This document shows positions 46,618 to 59,800 of a DNA stretch of 64,000 bases, one piece after another. The stretch's first letter is position 1. Each line of letters begins with the position of its first letter. The stretch spans positions 68,757 through 132,756 of the forward strand of contig RQSC01000031.1 of assembly GCA_013416795.1 (NCBI GenBank), read 5' to 3'. A program made the translations under genes and the position numbers. The notes below the pieces were generated by a model that searched no databases, was not told the DNA's origin, and saw nothing but the letters and a program-made list of their open reading frames with translations. This stretch comes from Prasinococcaceae sp. CCMP 1430. Taxonomy: Eukaryota > Prasinodermophyta > Palmophyllophyceae > Prasinococcales > Prasinococcaceae.

Positions 46618-49369
46618 ATGCAGGGACGCCGCGAGAGCGACGCCGCCGCCGGCGCTGCGTCCGGCGGGGACCGGGCGCCGCCGCGCATACCCCTGCTGCA
46701 TCATGCGCCGCGGCTCTTCCGCTCCGCGGCAAAAGGGCGCGGCTTCGCGGACGGGCCCGTGGATGCGCTGCTCAGGCGCGCGCGGCGCAGCGGCTCGGTG
46801 GCCGCCGGGCGATCCGCGCAGGTGCGTCCGGTCCAGCGTCGGCCACCGCGCCTATTTGCTGGTCAGCTGCGGCCAAGTTGGCACAGCATCGACACTTTTG
46901 CTGTAGCGGTGCAGCTGGTTCGATGCGTGCTCTGTTGCGTGCATTTGCCTCCGAGTCGCTGACGCGACCACACGCAGGGCACACACTCTGCGCTGCGCTC
47001 GCGGCTGGTTAGTGTCGACCACACCACACTGTTCTTTTTCGTGCTAGAGTCGTCGTGGTTTGTGTGCCTCGTGCTCGCCCTCTTCGTCTATGGTGCGCGC
47101 TTAGTACCACCGGCGTATGCATTGCGCTGCCATGTCGCCGCCGCATTGCCGCGCGCCAGTCGTTGTGCGCGCCATCAAGTTTGGCACAGCAACAGGCACC
47201 GCTGACTTGATTGCGCAAAATGGACATCCGATGCGCCCAGCCGTGACGATCATCATCGGTGCGGGGCTGGCCGTGACGGTGCCGCTCGAGCAGCCCGACA
47301 TCGAGGACTACGAGCAGCCACGCCCGTCGCATTGGGTGCTCGCGTTGCGCTTCTCCTCGAGCAACATCGTGTCGGTGGGCTACGGCGTGGTGCTGCCCGT
47401 CGATGACAGAGGTGTGCTTCTCGGGACCTTCGAGCAATTTGTGGGCGTGCTGGTGAACGTGTTCGTCTTCGCCGTCGTGCTCACCAAGTTCGCCGCGCCG
47501 AGCTCTGACCTCGTGTGGAGCTTGTATGCATGTGTCATCGAGCGTGACGGCGTGCCACACCTTCTGTTGCGCATCGGCAACTTGCGCTGCCACACGCTCT
47601 TCCAGCCTGAAATTTCGCTCACGCTGATATGCGAGCGCAAGACACGCGAGGGCGAGGCGTATTCGGAGCGCGTGCCTCTACACATTAAAGCCCCACCGCC
47701 GACCATCAGTGCCATGCACACCGTCGCGCATGTGATCGACGGCGCGTCGCCGCTGTATCCGCTGTACAAGAAGCTGCGCAGCAGATCCAGTCACGCGAAA
47801 AACGACTCTGACGATGGCTGCACGGCTTGTGGGACGTCCATACATGCCTCTTTCGTGGCGCAAGACCCGGTGTACCAGGCGGCGCTGAGCAACACCACCA
47901 CGTACTACCCGGAGGATATCCTCACCGATGGGAGCGCATTCAAGTCGCTCATCAAGCTCGACAGGAAGGGCCGGCCCGTCATTGACTGGTCACACTTTGA
48001 TGAAACCGAGGTGCTGCGCCCCGCGCCGCTCGAGGCCCGCGCTGCTCTGGAGGCACCCTGCGAGCAAACGCAGTGGGAAAACGCGCGCACGGTAGCGCCG
48101 GACGACGGCCGCATCTGGGCGGTGCACGGCGGCATGCGCGTGAGCTTCGGCCGTGCCGAGGTTGACGGTGTCACGGCACGCACTCCGATGCTGGTGGGCT
48201 GCCCCTTCTGCTTCGCGGTGCACCTGTTGCTCGAGGAGGCGGGAGTGGACCACTCATTTGATCTCATGGACATGATTGATGAGCATCCCGCGTGGTTCAA
48301 AGCGAGCGCCCCGTCCGACTCGACGCCGCTGCTACGCGTGCCGCCGCTCAAGCCGGACGACGCCGACGCTGCAGAGCCAACTTCAACTTGGCTCGATGGT
48401 TCCTTCGATGCCATCGCTGACAGACTGGTGCAGGCGGGCGTTCCTGGAGTTGCACGCGCACTCGGCCAGGGACACGGAGCATCTGCGAGGAGCGCGCGTG
48501 AAGGTGCGGAGCTTCATGGCCCTGCATCGCCGCCACACGAGACCGCATCGGTCACGGCCCTGCAGCTTGCGGCTGTTTCACCCGCCGCCATCGGCGCAGC
48601 GCTCAGCGCACAATCGCTCGCCGAGGCGGCCTCCTCGGTGCGTGAGATCTTCAGGTCGAAGTGCGGGGCGGTGGACACGTCGCAGGAGGCGTTTGTTGAC
48701 GCGATCGACGCGTCGTTGCAGGCGTGGCAGCGCGCACTCGCCGCCAACGGCGGCGGCAGCTTCTTAGCGGGCGGCAGTCCCGGGCGTCTCGACTTGGAGT
48801 GCGCGACGCAGCTCTTCGCAGGGCTGAGTTTCCTGCAAGCGGGGATGGTCGACATCACGGGGCTGAGCCGTAGAAAGAAGGACAGCAGCGCCGACGAGTT
48901 CATCAGATACACTCGGTCCTGCCACGCAAAGGGCACCACGCCGGCGCTGCCGGCGTGGGCACGCGCATACTTCGAGGCGTGGGAGTCCCGTTCCAGCTGG
49001 CGTTCGCTGCCGGTGCCGCACATGCCGGTCGCTACGTACCTGCCGATGATCCGCACGTACCTTGAGAAGCTTCACACCTTTGTGCCTGAGGACGCACTAG
49101 ATGCACTTGCCGTCACGGTCTGCGCCAACATCCGCCGCATGGTGCCCGAGGAGAAGTTGAAGCAATGGACCGGACTCGTACCACACGACGAGACCGTGCT
49201 GTCGACGGCCGATGGAAAAAGCGAAGATGACGAGGGCGCGCAGCGCGCGGCCGACCGGCCAGAGGAGGGAGGGGCGAGGGGGCTACATCCGCTGCGGTCG
49301 CTCGCCCCGGCGCCCCGGCGCCGCAGGTCCTCGCGTCGCGAGGCCACGCCATCTGCACTCTGCGTGTGA
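46618..49369 (+). CDS. Inward-rectifier (Kir)-like K+ channel fused to a GST/DHAR-like domain
   Basis: I read three exons: 46618-46821 (basic cytoplasmic N-terminus, donor GTGCGT), 46978-47164 (first membrane span FFFVLESSWFVCLVLALFVY, donor GTGCGC, phase 1) and 47241-49369. Exon 3 has the pore SSSNIVSVGYGV, a second span LVNVFVFAVVLTKF, and the Kir cytoplasmic domain with VWSLYACVIERDGVPHLLLR, IGNLRCHTLF, and a C-terminal VAHVIDGASPLYPLYK. After a linker comes a thioredoxin-fold GST N-domain with active-site-like VGCPFCFAVHLLLEEAGVDH and DEHPAWFKASAPSDSTPLLR, as in dehydroascorbate reductases and CLIC proteins. A helical GST C-domain follows (DASLQAWQRALAANGGGSFL, LDLECATQLFAGLSFLQAG). Exon 2/3 joining skips an in-frame stop and uses branch-like GCTGACTT. 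The N-terminus before 46618 is unsettled. TGA is at 49367. Confidence 0.75.
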
Positions 49370-50877
49370 GCAAGCGCGCCCGCCGCAGCCACTGCCAGCC
49401 AGCTCTCGCCCGCGCGCGCGTCGAGCGGGCGGGCGGGCGCGCCGGTGGCGCGTGGCCAGTTTTAATGCACGCCGAGAGACGTTTGAGGAACTGTTTCATG
49501 CCGCGGCCGATAGTATGAGGTTCCCTGATCCCAGTTGACCCAATATGCCACTCCAGGGAGGACCCTTGCCTTCTAACCTCAAGGAGATCCAGACCCCCAA
49601 CGCACAGACATCCCAACGCCAGGGTTGTACCATTTCTCATGCGTGGGTCAGAATGCATTATTGTTATTCGCATGCATCCCGACGCCTGGATGAAGGCACT
49701 TTCAAGTGCCGCAGCCCGCGTGACCCTCGCGAGCAGCGCACCGGCGCGCGTTATGCTGTCCGCGCTCGGCGGCAGCCTCTCGGAGGGGTTGAGGGTGGTG
49801 CTACCGTTGATGGCAGGGTGGGTGGGCTTCTGCGCCGCGCCGCCTGCTGGCGCCATCCAGGTGTCACGCCTCGATGGGCCCCGAGGGCTGCTCGCGTCGC
49901 GCTCAAAGGCCGCACGCCCACGCGCCCTCAGAGCTCGGCCAGCTCTCACCCAACGGCGACACGCGGCACGCAGAGCCTGAGGTCGACGTCAACGCGGAGA
50001 AGTCGCGCCGCCAATTGCATCTGACTTCTCGGAAAGCCCTTTCGACCGCGTGCCGGCCGCGAGCGCGACAGCCGGAGTGCCGTGCGAAGCTGCGGAAGGG
50101 ACGGGGGCGGATCGCCGTCGTTCTCGCCGCAATCGATCCGATTCGGCCCTCCTCCGAAGTTTGCACTGAGGGGCCGTTGGAGTCTGCGCTCGGCCCCGCG
50201 CGCGACGTCCGCACACGTCGACGGCTCCGATGGAAATATATGGGCGGACGATAGATCGAATTTTGGGCGGCGGGAAGAGGTGGAGAAGGCCATCCCGTTT
50301 TTTTTTCTGGAACTTTTTCACGGGCGCTCTTTTCTTCGGCCGCGCATGGGATTCTGACTTTGACTTTGACTTCGGGCTCGATTTTGGGGACGGCCTCGGG
50401 TCCGATTCGCGGAAGGCGGCGAGTTCGGGCGCGGGGCGCCGCGGTTTGCCGGCGTCCCGCGCGTGCTCAGCAACCGGCTGATTCACCGGTGCTCTGCGTG
50501 CTCAGGAGGCTCCGCGCGCGCTGCGCCCAGCACGTACCATCGAACCCAAAAACTGCCGTACACGCGCGTGTGTGCCCCCCGCCCCCGAATCGGATGATTT
50601 TGTGGGCGTCTCTGGCGCGCGAGCGCGTCGGGCGCGGGGGCGTTCGCGGGGGCGTCGGCAGGGATTCGATGGGTGGTAATTGTTGCGCGTTTTTTTTTTT
50701 TCGGCGATTCGATTTCGAAGCGCGAAAANTCCGCAGCGAGCCGCGCCGCGCCGCGCCACCTCGCGCGGGGCTCGACCGGGCCGCATCTGCGACGAGTGAG
50801 CACGCTCGAACCGCCGCCAGCGGCGGCTCGCGCCTCGTGTGTGGCGACGTGCCGCCGGGCGTGGGCCCACCGACAGA
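49370..50877. other. Long intergenic region, no recognised gene
   Basis: This 1.5-kb region separates the channel from the giant receptor-like gene. An AT-richer island lies at about 49480-49690. A 113-codon frame begins near 49639 but has no motif. A GACTTT/GATTTT repeat region lies at about 50355-50390, T-runs occur at about 50298-50307 and 50690-50701, and a single N is at 50729. The second T-run is about 180 bp upstream of the next start codon. Confidence 0.5.
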
Positions 50878-53800
50878 ATGCGCGCGCGGCTACGGTACGA
50901 CGACGAGGGCCGCGGGCCTCCCGCGCGACCCGCGGGGAGGCACCCGGCAGCGGCGCCGTCGCGGCGCGGCGCTGCCTCCGTCGTCAGCGCCCTGCTCCCG
51001 TGCCTCCTCTTGTCGCTCGCCGCCGCCGCGCGCCGCGTCGCCGCCCAGCCGCCGTCCGCCTCGCAGCAGCCGGCGGCAGCCGGGGGTGAGAGCTGTGCGG
51101 CGGTGCGGCTCGTGACGCACGCAAACGCCTACGGCGGGCACGAGGCTCGCTGGAGGTTGTCGCCGTGCGTGACCGGCGCCGCGGGCCCCGTGCGTTCGGG
51201 GCCCTTCTGCACCGCCGTGGTGAGCGGCCCCGGCGGTGCCGCCGCCGTCGCTGGGAGCGCGCCCCGGTATGTGGGCGCTGACGAGGACGTGCTCGCGGCA
51301 GTGGCCAAGGGCGGCGGCGGCGGCGGCGGGTCCGGCGCGGAGCCCACCGACTTCGCGCTGGTGGAGTCCACAGCATGCGACGAATTCGCCGCGGCGAGCG
51401 CCGCGGCGCTCGGCGGCGACGAGGGCGCGCTGCCCGTCGCGCACGAGGTGGAGACGTGCCTGCCCGCGGGGACGTACACGCTTCAGATGTACGACGAGGG
51501 CCGAGACGGGTGGACGGGCTCGTGTGCGCGCTTCTCCGCGGCGGGGGAGTGCCTGCGCGAGTACGTTGCGGTGGACGTGTGGGCAGACGCGCCGGAGGGC
51601 TCCGAGGACGGTCAGCCAGTACAGCTTCTCGCGCGCGCCGGCGAGAACTTCGTCAGCGGCGGTCGCGCTGACGCAACGTTCGAGGTGCCCGCCTCTCTGC
51701 TCAAAGGCGGCGGCGACGACTCGCCGCTCACCATCGGCGCTGGCATGCGCCTGAGCATCACAGAGCCTGACGCCGACGGCACGATGAACGTGACGCTGGA
51801 CGCGCCGCTGCCCCGCGAAGTGAAGCTGCTGAAGCTGTCGCTGAAGGTGACGGACGGGGCAACAGCGGTGGCGCCGGTCGTGCTGAACGCGACAGGCGGC
51901 GTCGCGGCAGAGGTCGGGATGGCGCTGCAGCCGGCGGGCTCGCAGCTCGTCATCAGCGGGCTGGGTGCGGCGGGCACTGCGCTGCCCTCGGGGGCGTCCG
52001 GCCTCCTGGTGAGGCTCTCGGTTGACACACGCCTGGCGGGTCAGTCCGTGTGCGCGAGCGGAGAGGCCCTTGGCGTGGACCAGAAGGACATGGTCGTGAG
52101 CGTCACATGCAGGGACGGCAGTGGGGAGGTCGTCGGCACGCTTGGCGGCACGGCGGCCTTCGCTGACGAAGTCTCGGCCGCGTGCCACGCCGAGCTGGCG
52201 CTGCCGCCGCCTTCGTTTGCCCTGAGGCAGCCAATGCTGTGGGACGCGGCGGTGGACATCGGCGGCGAGGGCTGTCGGGCCCCACAGCAGAACAGCTCGA
52301 GCGCCAACGCCGGCGGCGCTGGCAACGCGACCACGGGACCCGTGCCGCCCGCAGGCGAGGGGGGGGACGCCTGCGAGTGCGTGGCCGTGTGCGATCGGGT
52401 GCGCACTGCCGATGCCTCGCCCAGCCCGCGGTGCTACGCGGCGTGCACCGACGACGGCTCAATGGCCTACGCTGCGTCCCTCGGAGAGCTGCGAGCGGCG
52501 ATGCTCGATCCGGCGGTCGGCGCAATCGCCCTCACCGACAACATCGAGCTGGACCGAGACTTTGATGGTGAGTGGCTCGGTGTCGCCATGGGCCCATCGG
52601 CCGTCAAGGAGGGGGGGCAGCTTCCGTTCTTCGCCCTCCCGCAGCTCACGGACAGGGCGCTCGCGATCGTTGGGCGGTGCGGCGCGGACGGTCTGTCGCC
52701 GTGCGTGCTCGATGGGAAGCGCCGCGCGGGCATCTTCCTCGTCGGCCCGGACGCGCACCTCACGCTTCACAACATCGTTTTGCAGAACGCGATGCTAACC
52801 AACGCGGGCAACAACGCCACCGACGGCGAGGCGCTCGCGGCCATGTCCGTGGCGTCTGGTGGGCCAGCTCTGTCGCTGGTGATAAGCGGGAGTGCATGGC
52901 TCAGCTCTGTCACGGTACGCCACAACCGTGGCGTCAATGGCGGCGCCGTGGCCATCAACGGGCAAGACATGCACTTCACCTGCGAGACATGTGAGATGTA
53001 CGGAAATTGGGCGCTCGAGGCTTTCAGGGCCGCGCCCGCCCCTTCAGGCGCCGGCGGCGCCGGCGGTGCGCTTGGCGCGGGCGCCCCCCAGGCGCCCGAC
53101 GCTACATCGGCGGCCGCGTGCAGCCTGTATGTCCCGTCCAACGGTGGCGCGCTGTGGGCGAGCGGGCCGCGCAACTCCATCGCGCTCGCGAACAGCATCT
53201 TTCTCGCGAATAAGGCGTGGTTCACAGGGGGCGCTGTCTTCATCGAGCCCTCCAGCGAGGAGACTTCGCTGGTGGTGGACGGCAGCACTTTCCTGGACAA
53301 CTACCAACAGGGGACTGAGGAGGGCATCGACACCCTCAGCGCCAACCCCATTTGCGGCGGCGGCAATGCGTCTGCCCAGCTCGTCAGCACGTGGAATGGC
53401 GGCGTCGGTGTCCAGCCGCGCGATGAGGTTGACGTGTTCATCACGAGCGACCGCGTCACGATGACCTTGAGTCCCTGGTCGTTCGGGCAGTTCGACGAGA
53501 CGCCCATCAATGCGCCCGGCCTGGAGTGGAAGTCAGTCGTGGCGGGCGCGCCAGCCGTGCGGGCGTACCCGGCCGTCCAGAGCTCCCAGGTTGGCTCGGC
53601 ACGCAACAGTGGCAACTTCTCCGACTCGCAGGTGGCGCGCGCCCTCACGCCAGAGAGTCACGTGCCCTACGTCACCCTGCTGCCCCTGCCGCGCTTCGCT
53701 GCGCGCGAGCAGGCCGCCGCGGGGGCGCCTTCCATCTTTCAGCAGGCGCAGGGCGGGCAAGATGGCCCGTCGGATTGGTGCGCCTCTGCGAGCCCTGGCA

Positions 53801-56800
53801 CTCCTCCGCCGCTCTCGGTCGCGCAGGGGGTTGGCGGCAGCTCGGACGAGGGCTGGCCTTGCGTCGTGCGCATCGCCGCTGGCTCCCCAGCCTTCGAGGA
53901 CCCAGGCGCCGCGGCTACCAAGTGGCTTTTCGGGGACCGCTCGCATCTCGTGACCGTGAGCACCAACTACAGCGGCGACAACACGAACGTTGGCCTCTAC
54001 CTCTTTGAGTACGATGCCGTCGACACGGACGGTGCGGTGGCAACCTCCGCCTACCGCTGGCTGGTCGTCGAAGATGGCACGCCACCCGTCGCGGGCAACG
54101 TCAATTGGGCGCCCTTCGTCACCGACCCGCAAAAGTTCGCAGTGACCTGGCGCGGCTTTGAAGACCCGGAGTCCAGCATCGTGTCGTACGAGTGGGGCGT
54201 CGGCTCCGAGCCCCATGAGAACTGCACTCGCCGGGGCGACGCGCAGGCGACCTGCCCGGACGTGCGCGCCTTCGACTCCTACTCGAGCAGCGTGGGCGAC
54301 GAGTGTGAGTGCCGGTGCGTGGATCCGACGGCGGCGTCCGACGCGCTGAACGCCACGTCGCAGCCCGAGCTGCCCACTGTGCCGTGCGACCCGCTGCCGC
54401 CTGTGCTCTCGAGCCTGAAGGACGGGTGCACCTGTCCGCCGAGTCTGGCGACGCAGGGCAAGTGCGCGGTCGAGTACACGTGCGTGCATGACATCTGGAA
54501 GCGCACCCTGACTGAATTGGGCGATGGCGGCACGTACCATGGCATCGTTCGCGCATGGAATGCGTATGGCAAGCTGATCACCGTGTCGTCGCCTGGCGTG
54601 CTCGTGGATGCCACCCCTCCGGCCATCGACGAGGCGCTCGCGGGCAGCGTTCGCTGCGGGCCGTTTTGCGCCGAGTCTGACGGCGACGACAGCATGGCTT
54701 CGCTGTCTGCTGACGTGCAGGCGGAAAGGGACAGCATTGTGTGCTGCTGGCCAGACTTCGCGGACGCGCCGAGGTCACTTTGCGCCGGCTGCAAGGGCTC
54801 TGGGCTCGCAAGCGTTTCGGTTGAACTCATCGAAAGGAGTCTCAACCAGCAGCAAGTGAAGAGCGGCGGCGAGCAGCAGGACGGCGGCGGCGCAGCAACC
54901 GCGATTGGCGCCGTGGTGGGCACCGCCAGCCTGCTCTCCGGGAGCCCCAGCGCCCCAGCCGGGCGTGCGCCCAGCACTTCGTCGGATGAGGAGTCCCTAG
55001 TTGGCGGCAGCGGACAGGGCAGGGTCGCCAACGTCACCAAGCACGTGCCCGCGGTCGACGACGCAGTTGGAAATGGCGGCGGGGCCCCGAACGGGTCCGT
55101 CGCACGCGCGGGCTACTCGGTTCTGAAATTCAAGCTGGCGGCCGACGGCGCGGCGTCGTCGGGCCAGCCTGAGGGCGTGCTGCAGCGCTCCCTGAGGGAC
55201 GCGCACTCGTACAGCGTGAAGGTCGTTGCGCGGGATCTTGCTGGAAACGTCGCTCCCGCTGTCCTTTCAACCAAACCCGCCGTCATCGACGTGCAGCTCC
55301 CGCCGCAAGGATCGCGTCTGGTGGTTTTTGCCTCCGAGCTGCCCACCGAGGTTGGCGCCCAGCAGATCTGGGACCCGCCACCGGCGGTGGCGCTCGTCTT
55401 CCCAACCGCCGCTGAGATGGACCAGCTGGTCGGCCCGTACTTCGCGAGGGCCAGCCCCGCGAACGCGAGTGCCTGTGAGACGCCCTCAGATGCTGCCGAG
55501 AACAGCTGCTTCGTCGCGGTCGGAATCGGGGGCAGGCGCGAGGAGTTCGTCACTTCCGAGTTCGTTCCAATATCCGCGCTCAGCAGCAGCGGCGGCAGCG
55601 GCATTGGGAGCTCGTCGACTTCATCGTCTTCGTCTGGGCGTCGGGGCAGGCGCCTCTTGCAACAAGATGGCGAGGTGGACGGCGGTGGCGACGCGGCGGA
55701 GGAGAATGGCGCTTCGGACACGCCGGGGATGCTCCCGCCCGCTTTCAACACGGTTGCTGAATGGTGTGCCGCAGAGCCGGGGTGCTTTGGCGTCGCGACC
55801 ATGCAGGACCTCGTCGTGGCGGGACCGACCACCAATGGCACGTTCGCGCTGACGTTTGACATGAGCGACCCCGCCTACAACGTGCGTGTCGAGCCCGCGT
55901 CCTCGCCCACAGTCCAGGTGCGCGAGTGCCTCGACAACGAGGTGTTGTCCCTGAACGCTGGCTTTCCATGGTGCGAGCCCGTAAAGTGCGGCACGGGCGC
56001 ATACCTGAACACGACACTTCGCAACGAGACCTCGGAGGCTGCCGCAGGCGGCAACGCAAGCTTGGTGATAGAACTCGTGCAGCAGAACGCGTGCGTACAA
56101 TGCCCCACGGGCACGGCTTCCGCAAACGCGACCAACAACACTGCGTGCGCGCCATGCGAGCCCGGGACCTTCGCTGCCTCAATCGGCTTCGGAGCGTGCA
56201 CCCCGTGTCCGCAGGGCACGTACCAGCCCACAGACGGCGAGGATGAATGCGTTGCGTGCCCCGAGGGCTCGACGACCCTGGGGCTCGGCGCGGCATCCGT
56301 GGACGAGTGCCGGTGCAAGGCCAGCTTTTACAACGAACGCCAGTTCCAAGCCGGCGAGGGCAACGTGACGGACGCGGTCTGTCTGCTCGGATTCGACAGC
56401 AGCAAAGTGAACTTGGACGATCTATCGCTGTGCGGCGCGCCGCCCGAGGATCTAGACGCTGTTGTCACGGCATCGGCCCCATGCCCGTTGGCGTGTCCCT
56501 TCCAGGACGGGGCGCTCTGCGTGCGCTGCGCAGCCCCGGCGTCCTGCCTGCAGTGCCCCGAGGGCGGCAGCTGCGCGGGCTTCGAGCAGCTATCGCCCAC
56601 GCTGGCGGTCGATGGTGCGCCAAAGAACCTCGCCGGGTACTGGGGCGACCCGCGTTTCCCGACCACCTTCTACACGTGCAAGGAGGATAGATGCGACTCG
56701 GACTTTTCGTGCTATGAAGGCTACGCTGGGACCATGTGCGAGGCGTGCGCCGACGGCTATAGCCGCGTGGTGGGCGAGTGCCTACGGTGCTCGCCGGCCT

Positions 56801-59800
56801 GGTACGTCGGCGAGGCGCTTCTGATCCCGCTCATTGTCGTAGCCTGGGTGGGCCTCAACCTCCTCTCGTTGAGTAGCCCCGGGCTGGGCCTGATGATGAA
56901 CTTCTTCCAGAAGGTGGCGGTGCTGCTGGTGTTTGACGTGGTATGGCCCAGCACGCTCGGCCGCATCTTCAACGCCCTTTCGTTCTTCGCGTTCAGCGTG
57001 TCGTTCGTGACGCCCGGATGCATCTTCGGCGGCTGGAGCGCGCAGGCGTCGTTCTTCGTGCAGGCAATGCTCCCCGTGGCCGCGGCCATGTTGTACTTTG
57101 GCCGGCACGCCGCGATCGTGCTCTGGCACAGCAGACAGCAGGGACGTCTCAGAACGAGCTACACGGCACTGGCACGGCCGCAGCCCGGTCAGACGCGCGC
57201 GCAGCGCGCGGAGCAGCACGCCCGGCGCGCCGCGGCGCATTGGCGTATCGTGCTGCTCCAGCGGCGCTTCGACCGCAGCCTCGACCTCGCCATCGCCGCG
57301 TCGAGCGCCTTCTGTGCGCAGGTGCTCGTGGCGATGCTCGTCGTGGGCTTGGCCCCTATTCCGTGCAGAGGGTTGGCGAATGGCGACAATGTCCTCAGGC
57401 AGATGCCCACAATATCGTGCAGCTCGAGCCTGCGCGACGCCATGTTGGGGGTGGGCGTCGTCGTGCTCGCCGTGACGCTCGGGATGCTGGCATGGTTCCT
57501 GTGGGTGCTGCACGCGCACAGGATGCGCACGGCGCTCGAAGATGTGCGGTACAAGCGCAGGTTCGGTTGGCTGTACGACAGGTACACCTTCGGAACGCTC
57601 CTGTGGGAGGGCAAGGTGGCCGCCGACAAGGTGGCGCTCGTCGCGTTGGGCATCTTGCTCCCAAACAGCGCCTGGCAGCTCTACATCGCCATCGCCGTCG
57701 CAACGGTCTCTCTGGGGGTGCACCTGCTCGCGAGGCCCTTCATCCGGGACCTCTATGCCTTCAACTATGTGGAGGGCATCTACCTGTGGGCGTTCGCCCA
57801 GATCCTGCTGGCCGGGTTTATCTTCGAAAACGAGGACTTCTTCGGCTCGGGCATCCGCACATTCGCCGAGGTTTACACCTACGTCTTCCTGGCAAGCGGC
57901 CTGGTCGTCGCTGGTGTGAGCGTGGTGTATGACCTCAGGCGGGTGCATCTGGCGTCGAGGGCCGCCACGGACGTCATCACGCATGTCGGCAAGATCAGCG
58001 AGCGGCTTCGTGCGATGTCGGGCGACGCTGGCGAGCTCAGCTCCTCCGAGGGCGCGGTAGCGGCGCTCGTGTGGCCCGAGGAGGGGGGGAGCGAGGAGGG
58101 CAGCGTGCGCGGCACTGTGCCGCTTGCGGCGAGCGGCGCCTTCGCGAGGGCGTCCTCGAGTCGTCAGGAGCTCCTCGGCAGGCTCGACGCCGTGTCGGGG
58201 GACCCGGAGCTCGGCGGGGCGGCTGGGACCTCCGTCGCCTCCGCGCCCTCTCCGGGCAGCAGGGAGCGCCTGGGCTACGCCATGCTGCGCAGGCCGCGCC
58301 GGGTGCTGCACTGCCTGCCCGCAGGCGAGCGCGTTGGTTTGGAAGACAGGGTCCATCAGCGGTACGTCATCTACCCACAGGATGACACGTTCGCCACCTT
58401 CCTCAAGCCGGGAATTGCCAACGCCTGGGCGCGCGACGAGGCCAGCACGGTGGACCCCGAGGAGTCCAAGCTGGTGTTTGACGTCATGCGCGAGGTCGAC
58501 ACGGAAATGCGGCGCTCGCGGGGGCTCAACTACTACAGCGGATCGATGGATAGCTACCTCCTCGACCAGATGGTGCAGGCCAACCCAGCACTGCTGGACT
58601 TCGTCGCGTGCGCCGACCAGGCATCCGTGGACGACTTCAGGCACTTCTTTTTGGCATTTAGTAGCTACTACCGATGCGGCGGCTTCGATCCTGTGTCGAG
58701 CCACATCGTCAGTGGACAGAAGTACGCGAATTTTGTGGCGGTGATGCTCACTCTTGACGAGCGAAGCCGCCACATGGTCGCCTACGCCATCCGCGTGCTC
58801 GATGCCTCTCGGCGCAGCCGCGGTCTCAAGGGCCGCGCGCGGGCGTGTGCGACGTGCCTGCCGCATTGCGGCTGCTGCGGTGCGCTGGACGGGGGGCCCG
58901 CGCGGGGGGACGCCGCCGCACGTCCCGGCGGCGCGCGCGGCGGCGCGAGCAACTACGCACTCCACAGAGGGGGAGAGCAGTCGGGACCGTCCACGCCCGC
59001 CTCCCCGGGCTTGTTGCAAGCGGACCAGCGCGATGAGGCGAGCACGAGCCGCGGCGGCGCGGGGCCGAATGGAGAGGCTTCGTCGCGCTTCCGGTCATTC
59101 TTCGACGGCGGCGACGAGGATCTCGACGAGAAAAAGGCGAAAGGGAAGGAGAAGAAGGACCTCGCACCGCGCAGCGACACGCCTGGCGTCGTCATCTCGC
59201 CCGGGCTACCGACACTCGGACTCGGCAACCTCTTCGGCGGCGGTGCCCAGTGGCACGGCGTGGACCTGGCACACGCGGCCGACACACGCGACACGCTCGG
59301 GGCGAACATTCGAAGTTCGCACAAGCGAGCAGTCGAGCCGAGCCTCGTGGCCAACCATCTTCGGCCGAGCGGCAAGGGCAAGACGCCAGGCATCTCCCTC
59401 GGTACCAGCAGCGCAGCGACGCAGGCCGAGGGCGTGCCCGGCGTGCGCATCATTCCCGGGCGCGCCGCTGGAAGCTACCGCGACAAAGGCAAGGGCAAGG
59501 CCTACGACGATGGCGGCAAGGGCAAGGTCCACGACGACGACGTCATGGAGTTCGGCAACCCTTACTATGCCGCGAAGAAGGGGGGAGGGCTATCGCCGCT
59601 GCCGATGGCGACGCCGCCGCACCAGCCGCGCATGTCACGCGTGCGCGAGGAGGCGGAGGAGGAGCAGCAGCGGGAGCTTCGCGCCAAACTGGGCATCCCA
59701 GACTCGGTGAATGTGTGCAACAGCACCGAAAACATCGAGCAGGCCATCGACGTGGCCTCGCCGCTGACGGAGACGCCCGGCTCGAGCACTCGCGAGGCCA

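Noticed and set aside
49113-49949. 278-codon minus-strand frame overlapping the 3' end of the Kir-GST gene
   Set aside because: Much of it is antisense to the GST-gene tail, and the rest shows no recognisable motif.
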